Below are positions 56,797 to 64,000 of a stretch of 64,000 nt of DNA, in pieces (position 1 is the stretch's first letter; the number at the start of each line of letters is the position of its first letter). The notes under the pieces were generated by a model. The model had not been told where the DNA came from and did not search any database. It saw only the letters and a list, made by a program, of their open reading frames with translations. The position numbers were made by a program, and so were the translations under genes. The stretch comes from Dentipellis sp. KUC8613. Its lineage: Eukaryota > Basidiomycota > Agaricomycetes > Russulales > Hericiaceae. The stretch spans positions 62,001 through 126,000 of the forward strand of contig NSJX01000045.1 in assembly GCA_002286715.1 (NCBI GenBank), read 5' to 3'.

Positions 56797-57900
56797 CTAT
56801 GGCTCTTCACTTTTTGCGCTTGGCTTCCACTGGGCGTCTCCAACCTCCGCCAAGAACTTGTTCCACTCACCCTCCGCCATCTCATACCCCTCTGCATCGG
56901 GCTTTGGGAACGACCTGTCTCGCACCGCAGCAGCATAGCCCAAAACGCCCCTCCTCTCCTCCAGCCCAACATCTGCAAACCGCCTCACAAACTTCGCCTT
57001 CTTCCCATGCCAGCGCGACATCGCATCGTCCCACACCAGCACCTGCCCACTCGTCCCCGGGCCCGCACCGATTCCAATCGTCGGAATGCGCAGCTTCTCG
57101 GTGATGTACGCGCCCAGCCGATGCGGGATGGCTTCCGTCACAATCGAGAACGCACCGGCCTCCTCCAGCGCCAACGCCGCGCGCAGCACGCCCTGCGCCG
57201 ACGCCGCATCGCGACCCTGCACGCGGTACCCAGACATCGCGACATGGCGCTGCGGAAGCAGCCCCACATGTGCCATGACAGGGATGCCCGCGGCCGTGAT
57301 CCTGCGGACGATATCCACGATCTCCTCCCCGCCCTCGAGCTTGACCGCCTCGACGCGGCCCTCCTTGACCATGCGCACGGCACTGCGCACCGCGTCGTCC
57401 GCGCCCGCGTGGTACGACCCGAACGGCATGTCCGCGACGAGGAGCGGGTGCGCGGTGCCGCGCGCGACCGCGCGGCAGTGGTGCAGCATCTCGTCGAGCG
57501 TGAGCGCCGTCGTCGACGCGTACCCGAGACACACCTGCGCGAGCGAGTCGCCGACGAGCGTGATGTCGACGCCGTTGGTGTCGCACGCGCGCGCGGTGGG
57601 GTAGTCGTACGCCGTGAGCATCGCGATGGGGATGCGCTTCGCGCGCAGCTGGTGCAGGTGCTGGATTGTGATTTTTTTGCGTGCGGGGACTGGTAGGGGC
57701 AAATTAGATGGAAGGCGCTTTCGAGGAAGGGAAGACGGACCTGATGATGGCACTTTCTCCTCATCCGCGGGTCTGACGCTCATCCATCTGCGTCCCAGAG
57801 CACGGCTTCCCTGCCTGATCCTACTCGGAGACCAGCATTCCTGCAAAGGCGCGCGACGGACGCAACTCGCGATTCCCCGTAACGGCATTGACGTCGACAT
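56797..57900 (-). CDS. 3-methyl-2-oxobutanoate hydroxymethyltransferase (PanB/Ecm31)
   Basis: PanB transfers a hydroxymethyl group from methylene-tetrahydrofolate to ketoisovalerate, the first committed step to pantothenate and CoA. Motifs: KITIQHLHQLRAKRIPIAML, TAYDYPTARACD, ITLVGDSLAQVCLGY (metal-binding GDS), PLLVADMPFGSYHAG and AVKLEGGEE. PVMAHVGLLPQ, FSIVTEAIPHRLG, PTIGIGAGPGTSGQVLVWDD and KFVRRFAD complete the barrel. A Met-Arg-rich leader of about 40 residues suggests mitochondrial import. A 51-bp intron lies near 57690-57740; it happens to be open in frame, so the unspliced frame reads through it. Confidence 0.93.
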   Translation of the reverse strand: MSTSMPLRGIASCVRRAPLQECWSPSRIRQGSRALGRRWMSVRPADEEKVPSSGPSSLPRKRLPSNLPLPVPARKKITIQHLHQLRAKRIPIAMLTAYDYPTARACDTNGVDITLVGDSLAQVCLGYASTTALTLDEMLHHCRAVARGTAHPLLVADMPFGSYHAGADDAVRSAVRMVKEGRVEAVKLEGGEEIVDIVRRITAAGIPVMAHVGLLPQRHVAMSGYRVQGRDAASAQGVLRAALALEEAGAFSIVTEAIPHRLGAYITEKLRIPTIGIGAGPGTSGQVLVWDDAMSRWHGKKAKFVRRFADVGLEERRGVLGYAAAVRDRSFPKPDAEGYEMAEGEWNKFLAEVGDAQWKPSAKSEEP

Positions 57901-58045
57901 CCTGACGGATATGCCTGATCTGTGATCGAAGAGAAGATCTGCTGAAGCGGCGCCTAGCTGATTTAGATAGGACTTGGGTTACCGAACGGGAGTCGATGAC
58001 GATGTGCGGGGGAGCTTCGAGCTTCGACGGCCGAATTAATCACGG

Positions 58046-58406
58046 TCAGCGGCTAGAAGAGAGCGCACACGACCACCGTCGTTGTTGTTGGTATGAAGTA
58101 TGGGGGAGGCCTGGATCGATGGAGGTCTTTATACGAGGACAGACATGATCCGATTCTCCTGTTTCAAAGCAGGGCACGTCAAGAAATGGTATCAGTTTAG
58201 CAAACGAGAAAAAATAGCAGCATGAAATGCACACCATATGCATCGGCCTCGGAGGTGTAATCAGCTGGAAATCTCATCCGTCTCGGATCTAAATGCCAGG
58301 GACAACCGGTTTCTGAGTCATCGAGCCGAAGTGTAGAGATTTTGTAGTCGTGGGAAATTGCATTTTGAAGCCGTTGTAGCGATGCTAACAAACCGGATGA
58401 TGACAT
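58046..58406 (-). CDS. Possible small protein (hypothetical)
   Basis: A first exon (MSSSGLLASLQRLQNAISHD through PADYTSEADAYG) followed by a GT-AG intron of about 125 bp gives a second exon, LPHTSYQQQRRWSCALSSSR, and a stop at 58046. Codon use looks acceptable, but no family is recognised and the gene lies in the promoter region between PanB and the KEN-rich protein. Confidence 0.28.
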
Positions 58407-58758
58407 CGCCTAGGCGCCCGTCAAGCGCCGAACAATAGGAAGTTGCCGTCACGTGAGCACAGTGACGATTGCTTTCTCACGGTGCTTGGACGCCGCAGCG
58501 CGGTCAACAGCTCTTTCTCCGCGTTTTCCACCTTCTCTCTTCCACCTTTTCCTGCTCAATTCAACGTGCAGCAGACAATCTTCAGCTTCTTGCGCAACTC
58601 TAGCTACTGCACAATTTTCGCACACTCATCGGTAGTGCTCACCACTGAAGTCGACAATCTCGCGCTCTTCAAGTAGTATCGGGGTAAGTCCTTTCCGCCG
58701 TCGCTTGTGCTTCTCAAGCAAGCCCTGATATATCTTCGGCGAAAGACAATATCGTTGA

Positions 58759-60867
58759 ATGGCTCCAACGACGCGTTCAGCCAAGGCGAAACCACCAGCC
58801 GCGCCACCCAAGCGACCCGGAAGAAAGATAGCTTATGTCTTGATTGACAAGACTCCTCGCAATCGTCTCGCCACCGCGGCCACCAAGAAAGCAGAAAAGG
58901 ATGAGTTGAAGAAAGATAAGGGGAAGGCGGAGAAGCCGAAAGCCAAACTGAAGGCCGTTGCAAAGGCTAACGTAAAGGCAGTCGCGAAGGGGAAGGGTAA
59001 AGCTAGGGTGCAAGAGCCCGCCACCGTTGAGGAGGAGGATGCCCTCCCTCCGACAGACCCCGAGCCCATTCCGTCGGACGCTGCGGGCCCTTCTCTGACG
59101 GCGCCAGTTGCTGCTGGACCTGCGACTATCAATACACCGTCTCGTCTTCCCTCTCCGCCACCCTCGCCACCCCGAATCACACCCCGTCCTCACCCATTCT
59201 TCCCCTTCCCAACTGCAACTGTCCCGCATACACCGCGCAGGCACAGCTTTGTATCTGCGCCTGGAATTCGCGAGCGATATCCCTCCTCACTACCTCCGTC
59301 CTCGCCTATTCGATCCAGCTCGAGCCCGAGCCCAGTACGCCGTCCGCAACATGCCCTCCCCGCGGAACAAAGCTTCTCCGTATACGCCGGCAGGTCCGAC
59401 CCCGAAGCAGATCTCCCAGAAGAAGAATGGGGAGACGAAGCTGGGCAGGAGGATAAGGAGAACTGGGCAGTCGGGAGCGAGGAAGACAAGGAGAACCAGT
59501 TCTTCGAGGATGAGAACAAGGAAAACGAGCCTCTGCCGCCTCAGCCTGCGGAGGACGACGAGGCATCCGACGACGACCTCTTCGCGAAAGGGCTACAGGA
59601 CTCCCGTGACGACGATAGGTGGGACACCCGTCTCAACCGCGAAGAGACCATGGTCTCCGCGCCCGTCGAGGACATCAACCCCTTCGACGTGTCCGGGTCC
59701 GAAGCAATCCTCCCCGGCGGCTCCGATAAGGAAAACGAGAACGAGAACGACTTCGAATTCGACCTGCCCGTCGCCACCACCGACCACGACCGCGGGATCC
59801 TGCAGCCGCGCAGCCCCATCCCCAGCCAAATCGAGGCCGCACGCATCGCGCAAGCAGAAGATCCATTCGGGTTCTTCGCCGCCGAGCAGCGCCTGAAGGA
59901 ACGTCGGCGCCTCGGGCAGCCCGAGGCCGGCCCCAGCACCTCGCGAGCGGCACGGAAACCCTTCGGCATGCGCGCGCTCGCGCAGAAGGAGACGGGTACG
60001 ACCGAGTCGCTCCCCGTGGCCTCACAAAGCCATTCGCAGTCGCAGGCGCACTCGCACCTCCCGCCCTCGACGGCCCCGTTGTACTCGGACAGCGAGATCG
60101 AAGACTTGTACGCCACGCCGAAGTCCACACGCTACGCGTACCAGACCCCGCAGAAGGGTACGGGCTCGCATGTACATGCGTATGGGACGGCTGAGTCGAC
60201 TGTGATGACGCCGCGGCACGACAATGGGCGCGAGGTCACAATGCGCAGGCGGCGGCCGAAGGACGCGAGTGTTACGCTGGCGCCGAGCGAGGACTCGTCG
60301 GAGGTGCCGGAAATGGAGAGTCCATCGCCGAGCAAGGCGCGGAAGCGCAGCTCGAGCGGGCGCGAAGATGCGGAGAATGTGGAGCCGCCGACCAAGAGGG
60401 CGCGGAGGGAGAAAGGAAAAGGAAAGGAGAAGGAGAATGTGGTGGATCCGGCGGAGGAGGTGCGGAGGCTGGAGGAGATGCTGCCGAGGCGGAGGCTGGG
60501 GCGCGCGGCGAAGGGGAAAGGGAAAGCGAGGATGGTTGAGGAGGATGACGATGATGACGAGAGTGAAGAGGATGTGCGGGCGAAGAAATCGACAAGGGGA
60601 CGGAGTACTACGAGGGGTCGGGGAAGGGGCAGAGGAAGGGGAAGAGCTTGTGGAGCTCGAAGTAGGTCTGACGGTAGTCGGGGAAGAAAGAAAAAGGAAG
60701 AAAGCACAGATGAAGATGTCCGTGAGGTGAGTGCCTCTTCTAGCACCCGCTATTCATATTCTCATGCAGACTTCCAGGAACGCGAGCGCGCACGCCAGGA
60801 GCGGATCGAGTATTTCAAGAAACTCGACGGGTACCAGATTCACAAAGAGAACGTCTACGTTATATGA
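58759..60867 (+). CDS. KEN-motif-rich chromatin-like protein (unknown)
   Basis: One open frame of 702 codons. The N-terminus is basic (MAPTTRSAKAKPPAAPPKRP, then a Lys/Ala stretch). Pro/Ser-rich regions with many SP/TP sites follow. Between residues 235 and 335 lie four KEN motifs (KENWAVG, KENQFFE, KENEPLP, KENENEN) in acidic surroundings; two more lie at KENVVDP and near the end, KENVYVI. An Arg/Gly tract (TRGRGRGRGRGRACG), a second basic region (PTKRARREKGKGKEK) and the C-terminal helix FQERERARQERIEYFKKLDG complete it. KEN boxes are APC/C-Cdh1 degrons, so cell-cycle-timed destruction is inferred. The short conserved-looking C-terminus recalls cohesin- or kinetochore-associated factors, but I cannot name a family. 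Confidence 0.72.
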   Translation: MAPTTRSAKAKPPAAPPKRPGRKIAYVLIDKTPRNRLATAATKKAEKDELKKDKGKAEKPKAKLKAVAKANVKAVAKGKGKARVQEPATVEEEDALPPTDPEPIPSDAAGPSLTAPVAAGPATINTPSRLPSPPPSPPRITPRPHPFFPFPTATVPHTPRRHSFVSAPGIRERYPSSLPPSSPIRSSSSPSPVRRPQHALPAEQSFSVYAGRSDPEADLPEEEWGDEAGQEDKENWAVGSEEDKENQFFEDENKENEPLPPQPAEDDEASDDDLFAKGLQDSRDDDRWDTRLNREETMVSAPVEDINPFDVSGSEAILPGGSDKENENENDFEFDLPVATTDHDRGILQPRSPIPSQIEAARIAQAEDPFGFFAAEQRLKERRRLGQPEAGPSTSRAARKPFGMRALAQKETGTTESLPVASQSHSQSQAHSHLPPSTAPLYSDSEIEDLYATPKSTRYAYQTPQKGTGSHVHAYGTAESTVMTPRHDNGREVTMRRRRPKDASVTLAPSEDSSEVPEMESPSPSKARKRSSSGREDAENVEPPTKRARREKGKGKEKENVVDPAEEVRRLEEMLPRRRLGRAAKGKGKARMVEEDDDDDESEEDVRAKKSTRGRSTTRGRGRGRGRGRACGARSRSDGSRGRKKKEESTDEDVREVSASSSTRYSYSHADFQERERARQERIEYFKKLDGYQIHKENVYVI

Positions 60868-61668
60868 GCGCGAAGTCTACAGACAGTGTATCATCATCAT
60901 TTCGTCTCCGCCACATCTATCTTGGCAAACACCCTATGGTTCTCTAGTTATTCGTATCGTATTTTCTCTTTCTTTCTTATTGGGTCTTTCGTCGTTTTGA
61001 AGCAGTACGCTGCGCAGCTCACACTTGTGTCCATAGTCCCCTCTCTCACCCATTTTACACATCGTGCATATCTTTCGATGTGGTCTTCGTTCGTATATTT
61101 CCAATTCTGTCCCTTGTAGTGGTAGCTGTCAATATTTCCGTGTCGTTAAAGCCCAAGTGGCTAACATCGTTGTCTGCGGAGCTCTGAACTTGAAAGTGAA
61201 GTGCATGTCACGTAATCGCCGTGTAGCAATACACGGCTTGTTGGCTTGGTTTGCATTTATTATATTTTACAATCAATGATCCTCGTCGCTGCTCAGCGCT
61301 CTCTTCGTGACACCAGGCCATGCCAGGAGGGCTGCGATATCGATGTCGCAGCGGGAAGCCCGAAACTGATAGCCTCGGACCAGGCGTTGGCGGAGTTACG
61401 GCTGCCGGCTGAGTTCGTTCGGAGTTCGTTTCAGCCGGGCAAGCCGGTACTCCTGCACAACGCCTGGGCACATCCGTGTTACTTTGGTCAGGGACTACAA
61501 ATCATGAGCGCGACTTAGCGAAATCGCGCATGCCGCGCTGTCCTTGCACACCTGCGCTTGTCCATCTGAGTGCACACAACTCTCGTTATCACAAATATAT
61601 GAGTTGATTATTATTGAGTAATGTTCTAACAATGGGTTATGAGATTTTTCAAGTGAACTGTGGCCGTT
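60868..61668. other. Convergent 3' intergenic region
   Basis: AT-rich 3' flanks of the KEN-rich gene and the DUF6589 gene. A 90-codon frame at 61246-61518 has no recognisable feature. Confidence 0.4.
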
Positions 61669-64000
61669 TTAGCCCTCGGCATCGCCGTCATCGTCATCGT
61701 CGCCGAATACCTGCGTAAGCCCCATGTCATCCATGTCCAGATCTACGTCCTCAGCACTGACCAGTGCCAAAAACGACTCGTCATCAAGTTCCTCTTCGTC
61801 TTCAGAATCGTCTCCGTTGTCTTCAGCGCTCAACTGATCTCCAGCCGGAACGGGATGCAGACTATCGGCGCGCGGAGAGTGCGTAACGCTATCCTCTGCA
61901 AGCAAGACATGAGCTCCGCTTTGACAGTCCATGTGAGATTCTGTAGGGACGTACGAATATCGGGTGATGTTGCAGGACGGGATACTGCGTGGCCGCCGAC
62001 AAGAGGTTGAATCCGACGCCGACACTGAAGCTTTCGAAATGAACTGTTGAACTGTTTCAATGGAGCATTTGCTCCCCAAGTTAGCGCGTGGCGCCCCGCA
62101 GCGATCGCATCAGGCGCTGGACGATCTCCTTCGCCGAAAATGCGGCCTGGCTGTTCACGATACACGTTGTTGTGGTCGAGGTGGCCGAGCAGCTCATCAA
62201 GGTCTTCAGTAAGGTCTGCTTCGGCGTGTCGATTTCCCTGTGCGGAGCCGAGAGTCACATTTACATGAGTGGCGAGCTGACGAAGGACCTCAACGCAAGG
62301 GGATATGGTCGCGAGCCACTCCCAAGATGCGCCACTGCCGTGCGCCTGATAGAACGTCTAGAAGCCATAGGTATTTTAACGGGAGAGAAACAAATAAATA
62401 TGAAAGAAGTCTTACCTTGATCCAGAAATTGAGATGTTCCTGTAAAAGGTCGATCTCCACCCACGAGTTCGCTTTCCCTGTCGGATTCACAAGCCAGTTC
62501 TTCAAGACAACATCTCTGAAGACCTAATCAATACACAAGAGCTCATAAAACAGAGCATTTACTCACTTAACATCTGGCGGCCATATGTGCGTGAGGTTGT
62601 GGATAAGGTGAAGCATCTCCTGCGCGTACTTGGTGCGCCCGTTCCCTCGGTAACTATGTGCAAAGAGTTTCAGTATAATACAAACACGCCCAGAATCCCC
62701 TGATTTGATTGCATCTGAGAATTCACGTAGATGGAGTGCATCGCGCAGGAAGAGAATGGCGTTCTCGAATACCATGTCGCCCTTGCCACGGCCAAACTCG
62801 CGAGACTCCCTGAGCTTGTCAACTTTTCGTGAATCAGTGAATTGTTTGATCACCTGGCGTGCGTATGCTTTCAATTCTTCCCAAGTGATGTCCTCCGAAA
62901 ACTGTTTGAGAGACGGCTTCCCGGATACGAGAACGAGACAGTGAAGGACGCGCGCATACAGTGATGTGAAGATGAGATCCCGGCAAGTTCGAAATGGTGG
63001 CAGCGAGGACAGGACAATCGGCTTGCGTTTGAGGACCGTGTTGTGCGCTGATAGGCTGCCCGGGTTGTTGAGGTCGTGATTTGCTTCGCCGAGGTGGTTT
63101 TGAAGGATGCCGTGTGACGCGGCCATCTTGTAATGGAAGAGGCCAGGAGTGTTGAGCGCCCAATCCATTGCACTTGCGCCACCTTCGTTACCAGCTCGAC
63201 TGGCTGCCACCGATCGCAGTCGCGCTATCGAAAGCTGGTCACCTGCGATAGGTCTGAGCTTCTCGGCAAACTCAGGCTTTGAGGTGTCGATGCGAAGCTC
63301 TTTCAAAATCGCGTCCACCACCTCGGCGTTTCCACTCGTCGAGGCTTCGTTGATGTTCATGGTCGGGAGGGGGTATACGGGTGTCTTGTGGACTGGTATC
63401 TTGTGAGCCGTTACCAGTGTTTCATCTTCTACTTCTTTACTGAATACTTGCAGTTCTGGACCCCCGTAACGAACCGCGATTCGAAGAACGGCATGTACGA
63501 GGCACGTTTCGAGAAGATCGCGCTCGCTCTTCGTTAACTCAAGATCCTTCTCAAGCAACAATCCAGCTTTATCAAGTGACTCATTCAATCTACTCGTCTT
63601 CAAGGCTTCAGGGGTAACACCAAAAAGCGGTATGAGCGTTGCACATGTTCCGTTTTCCTGTGATGCTGATAGAAATCCCGCGTTGGAATTGAACAAGACA
63701 GTGTATGATGCAGGACCTACAGGTACGACCGATCACCTGTTCTTGTACCTTCCAGTTCATGTTGATATTGTCGTAGACCTTACCCGTATCTTCTTCTCGA
63801 GCGACTTGGCGCGCACGCTCGCGCATGGAAATCGAGAGCTTCTCGAGGGTGCCCATGCGCTGCTGTTGTCCCGCGGTAGCATTTATGCCAATTTGATCCT
63901 CTTCGCCGTCGACAGAATCTGCTAAGGTAAAGCCTTTGCCTCCGCGTCCTGCTAATGTTGTGTAGCTGACGCTCAGTCCTAGATGATTGAGAACACTGAT
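61669..64000 (-). CDS. DUF6589 domain protein, 5' end beyond the window
   Basis: The gene enters from the right edge. Segments in order: VYDNINMNWKVQEQVIGRT, ASQENGTCATLIPLFGV after an intron near 63665-63720, ARLRSVAASRAGNEGGASAM and LFHYKMAASHGILQNHLGEA. Then come GNGRTKYAQEMLHLIHNLTH, DVVLKNWLVNPTGKANSWVE, DLLQEHLNFWIK and AHGSGASWEWLATISPCVEV. This is the pattern of DUF6589 proteins, a large, possibly transposon-derived family in mushroom fungi. A final intron from GTACGT near 61945 to an AG near 61890 would lead into an acidic tail (FGDDDDDGDAEG, stop 61669). Without it, the frame stops at 61830. Function unknown. Confidence 0.78.

Noticed and set aside
57138..57764. Long Arg/Ala-rich frames on both strands around 56800-57800
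   Set aside because: They are alternative frames of the GC-rich PanB gene, whose own frame has all family motifs.
1..64000. CRISPR arrays, bacterial operons or phage-like regions
   Set aside because: No regularly spaced identical short repeats were seen, and the gene structure is eukaryotic throughout.

Overview
The window is nuclear DNA of a filamentous basidiomycete, most likely an Agaricomycete. Nearly every gene is split by GT-AG introns of about 50-60 bp. The recognisable proteins are eukaryotic (transportin, a Rim13/PalB calpain, ERD2, a VIP36-like lectin, RIT1, KRI1, PanB), and the DUF6589 and F-box proteins are of types abundant in mushroom-forming fungi. One 375-bp assembly gap is present.

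Left part (1-15.3 kb): a rearranged locus. The 3' end of a transportin (Kap104) gene is followed by the 5' end of a Rim13-type calpain, and the pair occurs twice. In copy 1 the calpain breaks off and is joined to a frameshifted piece of an N-acetylglucosamine-6-phosphate deacetylase gene, followed by the gap and an atypical pepsin-like protease. In copy 2 the transportin piece is a deleted pseudogene, a 2.24-kb terminal-inverted-repeat transposon is inserted, and the calpain is complete. Copy 1 keeps the uninterrupted target site, so the transposon ends can be read exactly. A tRNA-Val with a 6-nt intron follows.

Middle-left (15.4-26.3 kb): an F-box protein, the HDEL receptor ERD2, a TM7S3/TM198-like membrane protein, a membrane-anchored J protein and a VIP36/ERGIC-53-type lectin. 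Several act in the secretory pathway.

Centre (26.4-50.9 kb): the most unusual region, an array of two unrelated-looking, unrecognised gene families. Family A (506-553 aa, three exons) is Ser/Pro-rich and basic. Family B (264-276 aa, two coding exons) begins with a MAYPN-like sequence, carries a duplicated MSSM..SSP motif, a conserved SUMO-type site and a C-terminal PNDP helix. The usual unit is A(+) converging on B(-), and one unit is inverted. All eight B genes are open. Of seven A loci, three are open and four are 5'-truncated remnants. Each family has its own conserved core promoter. The tRNA ribosyltransferase gene RIT1 sits inside the array.

Right part (51.9-64 kb): a membrane-anchored LRR protein, KRI1, PanB, a protein with six KEN motifs, and a DUF6589 gene that runs off the window.
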